64,000 nucleotides of DNA. It comes from Tropicimonas marinistellae. Lineage in GTDB: Bacteria; Pseudomonadota; Alphaproteobacteria; Rhodobacterales; Rhodobacteraceae. The position numbers and the translations under genes were made by a program. Numbering within the stretch: the stretch's first letter is position 1; every line of letters begins with the position of its first letter. The stretch is from the NCBI RefSeq assembly GCF_001509585.1, contig NZ_LNCI01000004.1, forward strand, positions 452,064 to 516,063, read 5' to 3'. The notes under the pieces were generated by a model, which saw only the letters and a program-made list of their open reading frames with translations, was not told where the DNA came from and made no database searches. Positions 38,195 through 47,136 of this stretch are shown in pieces.

Positions 38195-39553
38195 TCAGTC
38201 CGGCCGCCGTGTCGGCAGCGAAACGACAACGCGCAATCCTCCCTCGGGACGGTTCGCCAGAGAAATGCTTCCACCATGTGCCATGAGGATGTTTCGCGCG
38301 ATCGAGAGGCCCAGACCGGCCCCACCGGTCTCGCGGCTTCTGCTGTCCTCGCCGCGCACGAAGGGTTCGAACATCGCGTCGAGCCTCTCAGGCGGAATGC
38401 CGGGTCCGTCGTCTTCGATCGTCGTGACAACGTCGTTGCCGTCCATCGCCACACGGACATGGGCAGCGTTGCCGTAGCACAGCGCGTTGTCCATGAGGTT
38501 GCCGAAAGCACGTGTCAGTGCCACGCGCCGACCATCCACCATCGGCGCGAGTGATGTTTCCTCGAAGCTCGCGCCACGTTCCCCACAGATGTCGCGAAGC
38601 ATCGCGACCATGTCGATGCATTGCGTTTCCTCGACCTCTCCGGCCCCTTTGGCATAGGAGACAAGGCCCTCTGCCATGACCGTCATCTCGTCCAGCGTCC
38701 GGATCATTGGCGCGGCATCTGCCTCGTCCAGAAGTTCGGCACGAATCCGCAGCGACGTGATCGGCGTTCTCAGATCGTGACCAACCGCCGCGAGCGTCCG
38801 CATTCGCTCAGAATCAAAGCCGGCGATCCGGGCTTGCATGTCGTTGAAGGCCGCCGCGGCGTCCCGCAGTTCCCGGGCGCCCTGTTCGCGAACGCGCACC
38901 GTGCGATCACCGCGTCCGGCCGCCCGAGCCGCATCCGAGAGTTGCGACAGTGGCCGGGTGAGACGCCGGACGAATAGCCAGCCGACACCGAGAACGGACA
39001 CCAGGGACAGCCCCAGGATCATCAGAAACGCACCTTCCTCGATATCCGGGTCAGAGCGCCGGTCGGAGCGGGAAACGAGGTTCAACCACTGTGGGACAGC
39101 GTCATCGGATCCGCGACCGGCCAATGGAACCGAAATGGCTATCGTCTCACGCCCGCTGCGCCCATCCGTCCGGTCGTTGCGACGCACCATGATCGCCGCA
39201 CGCGCATCGCGGCCAGGAAGTGCGTCGACGAGAGCTTCTGTCAGAGCACGCGACCGCGGTGCCTCGGGAACCTCTTCGACAATCGGCTCCTGATCAATGG
39301 TGACCCTCGAGAACCGGGTCGACGCTTCCGTCGCGATACCGCCGCGAGCGGCCGGGTCGACCGCCTCGATTGCCGGTACAAGCGACGTGATCCGTTCCGT
39401 TTCCCGTGCTTCGAGCGCGGCCCGGTCCAATCGCAACCGCTCGACCGACAAGAGCCCGAGCGCGACGAGATTGGCCGAAACCAGCGCGACCGACAGAAGA
39501 AGCAGGAATCGGCCGGCCAGACTCCCCGGAATGGGATATCGGAACCTGCTCAT
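38195..39553 (-). CDS. Two-component sensor histidine kinase
   Basis: A 452-residue membrane kinase. Two helices (about residues 16-37 and 175-195) flank a periplasmic sensor of roughly 135 residues. HAMP follows (RRLTRPLSQLSDAARAAGRG), then the H-box VGHDLRTPITSLRIR with phospho-accepting His259, the N-box FGNLMDNALCYGN and the ATP lid EDDGPGIP with GGAGLGLSIA. It is an EnvZ-type class I kinase. The ATG at 39553 overlaps the response-regulator stop by 4 bases. The signal is unknown; the divergent EF-hand gene hints at divalent cations or envelope stress. Confidence 0.94.
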   Translation of the reverse strand: MSRFRYPIPGSLAGRFLLLLSVALVSANLVALGLLSVERLRLDRAALEARETERITSLVPAIEAVDPAARGGIATEASTRFSRVTIDQEPIVEEVPEAPRSRALTEALVDALPGRDARAAIMVRRNDRTDGRSGRETIAISVPLAGRGSDDAVPQWLNLVSRSDRRSDPDIEEGAFLMILGLSLVSVLGVGWLFVRRLTRPLSQLSDAARAAGRGDRTVRVREQGARELRDAAAAFNDMQARIAGFDSERMRTLAAVGHDLRTPITSLRIRAELLDEADAAPMIRTLDEMTVMAEGLVSYAKGAGEVEETQCIDMVAMLRDICGERGASFEETSLAPMVDGRRVALTRAFGNLMDNALCYGNAAHVRVAMDGNDVVTTIEDDGPGIPPERLDAMFEPFVRGEDSRSRETGGAGLGLSIARNILMAHGGSISLANRPEGGLRVVVSLPTRRPD

Positions 39554-40263
39554 GCGTCCTCGACCTCGACGGCCAGCATATATCCGCCGCCCCATTCGGT
39601 AACGATCAGGCCGGGCGCCGTCGGATCGGCTTCGATTTTCCGGCGAAGGCGACTGACCGTGTTGTCGATGGCACGGTCATAGACCTTGGCGTCGCGCCCT
39701 GCGGTCAGGTCGAGGAGACGGGCTCGGGAGATGACCACGCGCGGATTGTCCAGCAATACCGATAGCAGTCTGTTCTCGCCCGACGTGAGTTCTGCGGTGC
39801 GTCCGTCTGCATGCCGGAGCGTTTTGGCCACGGGATCATGAAGCCAACCGCCGAACCGGCGCGTTCCGTTCGATACCGCCGGCGCGGATGACGGCACTCG
39901 TCGAAGCACCGCGCGGACCCGCGCGAGCAGTTCGCGGGGGTTGAACGGTTTCGTGACGTAATCGTCGGCACCGAGCTCAAGCCCCACGATACGATCAGTG
40001 TCTTCGGCCATGCCCGTGAGGAGGATCACGGGCGGGCCCCCATGCTCCACGAGCCACCGGCAAAGACTCAGCCCGTCCTCACCGGGCATCATCACGTCCA
40101 GCACAACCATGCCGATGTTCGCTTCGTCGAGCATCCGACGCGCATCCATGGCATTTGCCGCAAGCTGGACTCGGAACCCCTGTTTTCGGAAGTACTGCCC
40201 GAGCGGTTCACGAATTTCGCGCGCGTCGTCGACGATGAGGATTTGCGTGTCTTGCGGCTCCAT
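39550..40263 (-). CDS. OmpR-family response regulator
   Basis: A 237-residue response regulator. The receiver domain has the acidic pocket VDDAREIR, the phospho-acceptor Asp56 in VLDVMMPGEDG and the conserved Lys in DDYVTKPFNPREL; the C-terminal winged helix (about 140-232) carries TVSRLRRKIE and GGGYML. It is coupled to the kinase gene by a 4-base overlap and divergent from the EF-hand gene 239 bp away, which may be a target. Confidence 0.95.
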   Translation of the reverse strand: MEPQDTQILIVDDAREIREPLGQYFRKQGFRVQLAANAMDARRMLDEANIGMVVLDVMMPGEDGLSLCRWLVEHGGPPVILLTGMAEDTDRIVGLELGADDYVTKPFNPRELLARVRAVLRRVPSSAPAVSNGTRRFGGWLHDPVAKTLRHADGRTAELTSGENRLLSVLLDNPRVVISRARLLDLTAGRDAKVYDRAIDNTVSRLRRKIEADPTAPGLIVTEWGGGYMLAVEVEDA

Positions 40264-40502
40264 CCGTCAGTATCCCGTTCGGTTCTGAAGAACTGAATTA
40301 CCGGCAACGCGGGCCCCAATGCCAGCGTCACGCACGCCATTTGCGGTGAATCTTTGTCGCAAATTGTGTCAAGCACCACGGTTGCGACACACGGCGACAA
40401 ACTCGCTCTAGCCCTGACACACACACTCGGCAAGAACTCCCTAGATGATTGTCACCGGGACGAACCGCGCCCCGGCAAACCCAGGATTGACAGGATGAGG
40501 CA

Positions 40503-41027
40503 ATGACGATCAAACGAATTGTTCCGATGGCTGCAGTGGCGGCGGCCATGATCGGCTCTGGCACGTTGGTTGCGACCGCGCAGGACACAACGGCGCCCGA
40601 CCAGGCCGCAAAGGCGCGCTCCGATACACCGCTCGTACGTACCGATTTCAAAGGTGGAAAGCGTGGGCACGGGGGGGGTCACTTTGGCGGCCGCATCGGC
40701 TCGGAGATGTTCACGACGCTCTTCAACCAGATCGATGCCAACAACGACGGATCCGTCACCCAGGAGGAAGTCGACGCGTTCCGCGCCGCCAAGGTTTCGG
40801 AAGCGGACGCGTCCGGCGACGGCGGACTGTCGATTGAAGAGTTCGACACGCTCTACCGGGAATTCACGCGGTCACGCATGGTCGACGCGTTTCAGGATCT
40901 CGATGCCGATGGCGACGGCGTAATCAGCGTCGAGGAAATGGACGCCCGTTTCGGCGATGTGGTCGAGCGCATGGACCGCGACGACGACGGGGCGCTCACG
41001 CTGCAATACGGTCGCCGCAACAAGTGA
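40503..41027 (+). CDS. Exported EF-hand calcium-binding protein
   Basis: A 174-residue exported protein. A signal peptide (about residues 1-24, with PMAAVAAAMIGSGTLVATAQ) precedes a Gly/His patch (GKRGHGGGHFGG) and four EF-hand loops: DANNDGSVTQEE, DASGDGGLSIEE, DADGDGVISVEE and the incomplete DRDDDGALTLQ at the C-terminus. The first three have the full Asp/Asn-x-Asp/Asn-x-Gly...Glu set for Ca2+; the last lacks the final Glu. The ATG at 40503 follows AGGATTGACAGGATGAGGCA. It is divergent from the two-component genes. Confidence 0.88.
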   Translation: MTIKRIVPMAAVAAAMIGSGTLVATAQDTTAPDQAAKARSDTPLVRTDFKGGKRGHGGGHFGGRIGSEMFTTLFNQIDANNDGSVTQEEVDAFRAAKVSEADASGDGGLSIEEFDTLYREFTRSRMVDAFQDLDADGDGVISVEEMDARFGDVVERMDRDDDGALTLQYGRRNK

Positions 41028-41455
41028 CACCGGATGGCAGGCGGCGGGAACGCTGCCTGTCTCCATTTCCACGCCGTATGTCGCGCGGAGGTACCCGAAC
41101 CGTATCAGGGAACGTCATGAAGCCACGCTTTTCCTCATGTGGGGTATGGCTCGCCTTCGCGATCTTTGACCCATGTGCTGCGACCTCGATGGGCTCAGCC
41201 ATCCGCAAGCTCGGACAGAGGTGGAAATCTCCGCACCGATGGACCTACGCAGCGGCGGTCTTGTCGCTGGTCCAATGGGCGAGCCTCCGTGATAGGGGCC
41301 GTCGCCCTAACGCCTTCGTTCATTTCACGCCTCCCGTCGCACTTGTATGCTGGCGGGTATCGTATTGGAGGAACCGGCGGCACCCGACGACTGCCGTCTG
41401 ACACCGGGCGTGTCCAATTAGGGAGGCGTTCAAACTGCAACCAGGAGGACCAACA
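41028..41455. other. Intergenic region without a recognised gene
   Basis: This 428-bp spacer lies between the EF-hand and dienelactone hydrolase genes. Small frames on both strands show no family signature. The end holds a good Shine-Dalgarno (AGGAGGACC) for the next gene. Confidence 0.5.
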
Positions 41456-42352
41456 ATGACCAAGCAGGTTCGGAAACGCGCACAAGACTTCGACCAACGT
41501 ATCCTCGAGATTTTCGATGGCTACGTGCACGGCAAGATTTCCAAACGGGACTTCATGAAACAGGCCGGACAATACGCCGCCGCCGGTGTGACCGGCGCAA
41601 TGATCCTCGAGCAGCTTCAGCCGAACTATGCGCTGGCGCAACAGGTTGCGCCCGACGATCCGGATATCGAAACAGCCGTCGTCGAATACGACAGCCCGGA
41701 GGGCCACGGCACGGTCAAGGGCCTGATGGCGAAGCCCGCGAACGCGGAGGGTCCATTGCCGGCGGTTCTGGTCATTCACGAGAACCGCGGGCTTAACCCC
41801 TACATCGAGGATGTCGTTCGCAGAGCCGCGAAGGCGGGCTATCTGGCCCTCGGGCCCGATGGCCTGACCCCGCTCGGCGGGTATCCCGGCAACGACGACG
41901 AGGGCCGGGAAATGCAACGCCAACTGGATTCCGCCAAGCTCATGGAGGATTTCTTCGCCGCCTTTGAGTTCCTGCGCGATCACGAGGCTTCGACCGGGCG
42001 TGTCGGTGCCGTCGGATTCTGCTACGGCGGCGGCGTCTGCAATGCGCTGGCCGTGGCCTATCCCGACATCGCGGCGTCGGTCCCATTCTACGGCCGCCAG
42101 CCGGACGCGGCCGACGTTCCGGCAATCCAGGCCCCGCTGCTCATTCACTATGCCGGTCTCGACGAGAGGATCAACGCGGGCTGGGAGGCCTATCGCGCAG
42201 CGCTCGAGGAACACGGCAAGGACTTCACGGTCCACTTCTATCCGGAGGTGAATCACGGGTTCCACAACGACACCACGCCGCGCTACGACGAAGCGGCGGC
42301 GACACTGGCGTGGGATCGGACACTCGCCTTCTTTGGCACGCACCTCACGTGA
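41456..42352 (+). CDS. Dienelactone hydrolase family protein (YghX-like)
   Basis: A 298-residue alpha/beta hydrolase. An N-terminal Tat-like segment ([20 protein letters not shown]) precedes the DLH domain: the strand [19 protein letters not shown], the nucleophile elbow GFCYGG with Cys189 in place of Ser, Asp in [11 protein letters not shown] and His in VNHGFHND, completing a Cys-Asp-His triad. The SKRDF segment has no twin arginine, so export is uncertain. Hydrolysis of a lactone or ester is likely; the substrate is unknown. It converges on the intradiol dioxygenase gene, which hints at aromatic or lactone chemistry. Confidence 0.88.
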   Translation: MTKQVRKRAQDFDQRILEIFDGYVHGKISKRDFMKQAGQYAAAGVTGAMILEQLQPNYALAQQVAPDDPDIETAVVEYDSPEGHGTVKGLMAKPANAEGPLPAVLVIHENRGLNPYIEDVVRRAAKAGYLALGPDGLTPLGGYPGNDDEGREMQRQLDSAKLMEDFFAAFEFLRDHEASTGRVGAVGFCYGGGVCNALAVAYPDIAASVPFYGRQPDAADVPAIQAPLLIHYAGLDERINAGWEAYRAALEEHGKDFTVHFYPEVNHGFHNDTTPRYDEAAATLAWDRTLAFFGTHLT

Positions 42353-42748
42353 TCTGCTGTCGCTGAAGGGGAGTTTCCCGAGCAGGGTGTCCACACCGGG
42401 CGATGGCCGGGTTGGGCGCCCCGCAAATTGCGGCAGGCTGCCACCAACCGTGAAATCGTTTCGTTACCGCCAGTCACAATTCCAGTCGACCGCCTCGCTT
42501 CGGAGCATTGATCCGGACGCAATTTCGCGTCCGGACGTCCACCGAAACCGCGGCGCAGGGTAGCCCCTGTCAAAGAGTTGTGCCTGCCCGCTCGATATCG
42601 AGCGCCAACCGCTCGGCGGGGGTCGCACAGTCCTCTCAGGCTGGCGTCGAACCCGGCCAAGACCCGCGGCACACAGACCAGAACCCCGGACATAGCTGCC
42701 TTTGCGGTGCCGACCGGGCACGAGTTATCCGTCGAACCTCGTCGGTCG
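42353..42748. other. Intergenic region without a recognised gene
   Basis: This 396-bp region separates the convergent hydrolase and dioxygenase genes. Frames here are short and unrelated to known families; no strong terminator hairpin with a T tract was found. Confidence 0.45.
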
Positions 42749-43354
42749 CTACGCCAAAACGATGTCGAAGACGTAGCGAGGGGGCGGCCCCGGCTCCTGT
42801 CGAGCGATCAGCGCTCCGGAGTTCCTCGTGCGCCTCAGGAGCCCATCGCGAGCGTTGCCCGGCTCACCGGGAAAGTACATTTGCGTTGTCAGAACGGCGC
42901 CATCGGCGCCGCGCGCCTTAACATGTATGTGGCGCGTGCGGCCAGGGTAGATGCCCGGGCGGGTGGTTCGGAAACGGTAACCACCTGCGGTGTCAGTTCT
43001 GACAGCGCCATACCCCTGAAAGCCGGGCGGCGTCGGTCGGCCCACGTGGGCATACACGCCGTTCACGTCGCAGTGCCAGATCTCGATGTTTCCGCCCGAC
43101 ACGGCCTGGCCCCTGGCGTTGAAGAGCCGGCCGACCATCTCGATAACCTCGCCGGGCGCCCTCTCGCCATGGAACACAGTGAGATCGGCATCGTTGTCGG
43201 ACGGGAGTTTCCGCGGGTAGAATGGCCCTTCGCTCTGCGGTGGTGTAATCGACAATGCGCGCGCCGGGCCGGAGATCGTGGCGCCGAGAAAAAGCGCTGG
43301 CGCGCCGAGCAGAACTTTGCGTCGTCCACGATTTGGGCCGGTCCCGTTCATCAA
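42749..43354 (-). CDS. Exported intradiol ring-cleavage dioxygenase-like protein
   Basis: A 201-residue protein with a Tat-type signal (GRRKVLLGAPALFLGAT) and an intradiol dioxygenase domain. The Fe(III) ligands of protocatechuate/catechol dioxygenases are all present: Tyr101 (WHCDVNGVYAH), Tyr136 (RPGIYPGRT), His142 and His144 (RHIH). It is shorter than catechol 1,2-dioxygenases and lacks their N-terminal dimer helices, like other exported single-domain members. The natural substrate is unknown. Confidence 0.88.
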   Translation of the reverse strand: MMNGTGPNRGRRKVLLGAPALFLGATISGPARALSITPPQSEGPFYPRKLPSDNDADLTVFHGERAPGEVIEMVGRLFNARGQAVSGGNIEIWHCDVNGVYAHVGRPTPPGFQGYGAVRTDTAGGYRFRTTRPGIYPGRTRHIHVKARGADGAVLTTQMYFPGEPGNARDGLLRRTRNSGALIARQEPGPPPRYVFDIVLA

Positions 43355-43874
43355 ATAACCTCTCCGTCACTTGTTCGACGAAACGTAGCATCGAACGGTG
43401 CAACCCGTGCATCTCAAAGGCGTTGAACCCGCGATTGTGAACGATGCCGCAAATCCCATTGTAATCGGGATGAAGGTAGTGCCTGATCATCTCCCGTCTA
43501 TTCCACCCAACGATCTGTGATCAGGTGTGCGCCGCACGGGCGTATCCCTGTAACTCAACTAATCTCGTGGTGTCCGGCGTCGCCTTGACGTGCCGCCACG
43601 AACTCAACGAGAACGCCGCACACTCCATCGGCCGCTTTCGGGAATGCCTTCGGGCGACCGTCGGCGCCCATCCGGTTACCAAGGGACGACCACATTTCGG
43701 AAGACACCGTTACAGTTCCGGCGCGTTCGCGGCAGCTTGCGCGAAATCAATGCTCCGGAATGCCTGCCGATGTATGAAGGTTTCACTGTTTTATTTTGGA
43801 TCTCGATAGCAGACGGTAACGGTGGTGAGGAGTGCACAGTCGTATTTCGTGGTGTAGCTTCTGGATGACCTATC
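43355..43874. other. Intergenic region without a recognised gene
   Basis: This 520-bp divergent spacer lies between the dioxygenase and AraC genes. Several overlapping frames exist on both strands (43525-43945) but none reads like a protein family. It should contain two promoters. Confidence 0.45.
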
Positions 43875-44849
43875 ATGCTGAGCAAACCAGACCAGTGGAC
43901 GCACATGAGCATCGAGGGGATCGAGGATCTCAGGGATGCCGTCAAAGGTGCTGGTCTTCAAGCGGTGCAACTCACCCGACAAGCCGCCATCGGGAGCTTG
44001 GTATTTCGCAAGTCTGACGGCATTTTATACAGCAGTGGCCGGATTGGCGGACGGATCGCGCTTACGGGGCCGCTTTCCGAGGATATGGTCACGATTGGCA
44101 TTGGCCTGCGAATAGCGCCGGGATCGCGGCTCTGGCAGCAGGAAATATGCAGCGGCGTTGTTGGGGTCTTTCATGCCGGAGACGTGCACGAGGCCCAATA
44201 CCTTCCGGGATCGCTCTATGCCACCGCATCCATGTCGATGGATCACCTTGAGGCCGAAGCCGCCAAGGTTGGGCTCGTTCTGGATGCACGGCAACTCGGT
44301 GGAAGCGGATTCAAGAACGTGCCGCCCAAGATCCCTAATTGGAACGGCCTTTGCGTTGCCATGGAGAGAGTTCATTCGGGAGAAACTTCTGCCACCGGTC
44401 TTGGTCGCGCCCTGCTAACTTACATGATCGAAGAGTTCGCGAGAAAGCCTCGCATTGAAGCCGGACCGGCCAACATACGTGGCCGAGCCCGTATTGTGAC
44501 TTTGGCTCGGGAGTACATAGACGCACATCTTGATGAGGCAATTTCCCTCGACGACATCGCGGCGGCGGCCTTCACATCGCATCGGACGTTGCTTCGAGCC
44601 TTCCAGGAAATCCTTGGCCAGCCGCCGCAAGTCTACATTCGGACGATGCGTCTGCATCGTATGCGTCAGACCCTTTTGGAGACGACGCGGCATGACGTAT
44701 CTGTCACGCGCGCAGCCAACTCCTGGGGGCTGGACCAACTTGGCCGCGTTTCAGGTCAATACAAAGATATCTTTGGTGAACTTCCATCCCAAACCCTTGC
44801 GCGTACCCGCCCCACACGGGCTATCGAGCGCGCGCAGATTCCCGGGTAG
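43875..44849 (+). CDS. AraC-family transcriptional regulator
   Basis: A 324-residue regulator with a sensor part of about 210 residues (including GLRIAPGSRLWQQEICSGVVG) and a C-terminal AraC DNA-binding domain. The first HTH is SLDDIAAAAFTSHRTLLRAF, followed by LGQPPQVYIRTMRLHRMRQTL; the second HTH (VTRAANSWGLDQLGRVSGQY) and the family ending FGELPSQTL are intact. Tandem dyads 20 bp apart lie downstream, before the secreted-protein and DUF1254 genes, and are candidate binding sites. Confidence 0.9.
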   Translation: MLSKPDQWTHMSIEGIEDLRDAVKGAGLQAVQLTRQAAIGSLVFRKSDGILYSSGRIGGRIALTGPLSEDMVTIGIGLRIAPGSRLWQQEICSGVVGVFHAGDVHEAQYLPGSLYATASMSMDHLEAEAAKVGLVLDARQLGGSGFKNVPPKIPNWNGLCVAMERVHSGETSATGLGRALLTYMIEEFARKPRIEAGPANIRGRARIVTLAREYIDAHLDEAISLDDIAAAAFTSHRTLLRAFQEILGQPPQVYIRTMRLHRMRQTLLETTRHDVSVTRAANSWGLDQLGRVSGQYKDIFGELPSQTLARTRPTRAIERAQIPG

Positions 44850-44973
44850 CTATAAACACAATCTGATTTATCCGCGTCTGCCTGTGAATTTGGCGGAATG
44901 TGAATAGCTGGCCGAATTCGCGTGAGGTAGATTTACCCAACGTGAACCGTAGCATTTCTCGCGGTTTTGCGAG

Positions 44974-45004
44974 TGTTCCGGACAGGTGAGTGGTGTTCCG
45001 AACA
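44974..45004. promoter_or_regulatory. Tandem dyad direct repeats, candidate AraC operator
   Basis: TGTTCCGGACA (44974-44984) and TGTTCCGAACA (44994-45004) are direct repeats at exactly 20 bp, two helical turns. The second is itself a perfect TGTTC-N-GAACA palindrome. They lie 125 bp past the AraC gene and 173 bp before the next start. Direct repeats at this spacing suit an AraC-type dimer. Confidence 0.5.
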
Positions 45005-45176
45005 TTGCGGGTCACGTAGGGGGAGGCGACACGGCGAGACGTGTTTTTGATTTTCCCTGTGTCGATGCGGTGGATTGAAGACGGCCTCGACCGGGCTTGC
45101 TTCCCCAATTCTTCAACAGGAGGCGGGTGTTTCCTAGACGCCTGCCCCATTGATTGAGACTGGGAGGAAACCAATC

Positions 45177-45458
45177 ATGAAACTCACACGCACACTGGCT
45201 GCCACCGCGCTAATTCTGACCGCAGGCGTCGCCGGTGCAGAAACGATGACCACGGTCATCTGCGAAGACATCAAAGTCACGATCGACGAAAAGCAGACTA
45301 TGGAGATCAAAGAGGCCACCGGTGAAGAGAACTTTGGCCACGACGTTTGCGCGGTCATCGGGGATATCGACACCTCCAACCTGTCCGATCCCATGGACGT
45401 CGAGATGACCTTGTCGAATGGCAATGTCTACAATGTGACGCTTCAGGCCGCCGAATAA
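45177..45458 (+). CDS. Small secreted protein of unknown function
   Basis: A 93-residue protein with a clear signal peptide (MKLTRTLAATALILTAGVAG, cleaved after AGA) and a mature part of about 71 residues that is acidic and contains two Cys (VICEDIK and HDVCAVIG), probably a disulfide. I recognise no family. The start is fixed by GGGAGGAAA before the ATG at 45177. It precedes the DUF1254 genes in the same direction and may share their control. Confidence 0.72.
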   Translation: MKLTRTLAATALILTAGVAGAETMTTVICEDIKVTIDEKQTMEIKEATGEENFGHDVCAVIGDIDTSNLSDPMDVEMTLSNGNVYNVTLQAAE

Positions 45459-45581
45459 CCGCTTCCCTCGGGCGGTTCCCATCCGCGTTCCCGCGTATCC
45501 CCGGGTCATTGGGCGCGCGGGTGGGTCGAATAACGTTCGGATGTCAATCCGGGGGAATTATTCCCTGTGGAGAAATCCCAA

Positions 45582-47069
45582 ATGAACCATGAATTGAAAG
45601 ATCTTTTCTTAGGCGCGGCTTTCGCCGCATTGGCCTCGGTTGCGCCCCCGTTGATCGCTCAGGAAGGTGCAATTCCACCCCTTATGGAGCAGATCAACGG
45701 CGGCAACTGGCTTGACCCGGCTGAGGCGCAGGAACTGGTCGACGCGCTCTACTACCAGCGGGCGATCCATGCCTATTTCCTGATGCAGCCGGCGATGAAC
45801 GTGATCGGCATGCGCGACGGCTCCGAGGCAGAGTTTGGCGAAGGCTACAACGTCCTGCCGATCTGGAAGGATCGGATGGACAGCCGCACATGGGTGCCAA
45901 CGCCCAACGCCGACGTGATCTATTCGATGAGCTACCTCGACCTGAAGGAAACCGGACCGCTCGTCGTCGCGGCACCGCCAAACGTGATCGGGATGTTCAC
46001 GGACTTCTTCCAGCGCACGATCACCGATGTCGGCGCTGTCGGCCCGGACCGGGCGCGCGGCGGCCTCTACCTGATCTTGCCGCCGAATTATGACGGGCCG
46101 GTTCCAGGGGGCTACTACGTGGTTCAGTCCCGGACCTACAACGTCTTCCTGTTCTTCCGCACGGTCATGGAAAAGGGCGGTGATGGCCCGGACCCGGCAC
46201 CGGCGGTGGCTCTGGCCGAGCAGACCCGGATCTACCCGCTTAGCGGCGTCGAGCGCGAGGTGAAGCCGATGGAGTTTCCGAACGCCAGCGGTGTGCGGGT
46301 CAACATGATGTACCCGGTCGACACGACCTACTGGGCCAAGCTCAAGGAGTTCGTGGATTACGAACCGCTCTCGGCAATGGACCCCGAGACGCGCGGCGTA
46401 CTGGCCTCCATCGGCATCATCAAGGGTGAGCCCTTCGAGCCGACGGACAAGCAGCAGGAATTGCTGCAGAAGGCCGTCGAGACGGCGCCGAAAATGATCC
46501 TTGCCGGCCGCCAGCTTGGCCGTCCGGACGGACGCAACATGTACTACGAGGACCGGCAATACGAGAACGCCTGGGGCGGCGCCACAGCAGAGTGGTACCG
46601 GGACGGCTACATCGACCTCGACCAGCGTGCCTCCTATTTCCAGTTTGCCTATTCGTCGGCACCGGCAATGGTCATGCGGACGCTGGGCGCAGGGTCGAAA
46701 TACCCCAACACGACCCGCGACGCCGATGGTGACTTCCTGAATGGCTCCAACGCCTACAGGTTGCACCTGCCACCGAACCCGCCGGCAGCGCTCTTCTGGG
46801 CCGTGACCGCCTACAACATCACCGACGGGTCAATGCCGGAAACCCCGCAGCTGCTGCCATCAATCAACGGTTTCTACGACGTCGAGACCAACGAGGATGG
46901 CTCGATCGATCTCTGGTTCGGGGCCGAGAAACCGGCTGAGGCGCCGGAGTCGAACTGGATCCAGACGGTTGCGGATCGCAACTTCCTCGTCGCATTGCGC
47001 CTCTACGGAACCGGCGTGGAGTTTTTCGATCTGACCTGGAAGCCCGACGATCTCGTCAAGGTCGAGTGA
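45582..47069 (+). CDS. DUF1254/DUF1214 exported protein (paralogue 1)
   Basis: A 495-residue protein with an N-terminal signal (GAAFAALASVAPPLIAQ), then DUF1254 (VDALYYQRAIHAYFLMQPAM, with TPNADVIYSMSYLDL) and C-terminal DUF1214 (YRLHLPPNPPAALFWAVTAY, GSIDLWFG, NWIQT). The family is widespread and its biochemical role is unsettled. The ATG at 45582 follows GTGGAGAAAT; the frame could start 15 bases earlier at GTG. A strong terminator follows, then a second, diverged copy. Confidence 0.86.
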   Translation: MNHELKDLFLGAAFAALASVAPPLIAQEGAIPPLMEQINGGNWLDPAEAQELVDALYYQRAIHAYFLMQPAMNVIGMRDGSEAEFGEGYNVLPIWKDRMDSRTWVPTPNADVIYSMSYLDLKETGPLVVAAPPNVIGMFTDFFQRTITDVGAVGPDRARGGLYLILPPNYDGPVPGGYYVVQSRTYNVFLFFRTVMEKGGDGPDPAPAVALAEQTRIYPLSGVEREVKPMEFPNASGVRVNMMYPVDTTYWAKLKEFVDYEPLSAMDPETRGVLASIGIIKGEPFEPTDKQQELLQKAVETAPKMILAGRQLGRPDGRNMYYEDRQYENAWGGATAEWYRDGYIDLDQRASYFQFAYSSAPAMVMRTLGAGSKYPNTTRDADGDFLNGSNAYRLHLPPNPPAALFWAVTAYNITDGSMPETPQLLPSINGFYDVETNEDGSIDLWFGAEKPAEAPESNWIQTVADRNFLVALRLYGTGVEFFDLTWKPDDLVKVE

Positions 47070-47080
47070 TGCCGATGATC

Positions 47081-47112
47081 GCGGCGCAATCCTGCGCCGC
47101 GGCTTCTTTTTT
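47081..47112 (+). terminator. Intrinsic terminator after DUF1254 paralogue 1
   Basis: GCGGCGCA (47081-47088) and TGCGCCGC (47093-47100) form a perfect 8-bp stem, extendable by one pair, with loop ATCC. It is followed by GGCTTCTTTTTT. This is a classic Rho-independent signal between the two paralogues. Confidence 0.88.
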
Positions 47113-47136
47113 CATGACTGACTTGGGAGAACCGAC

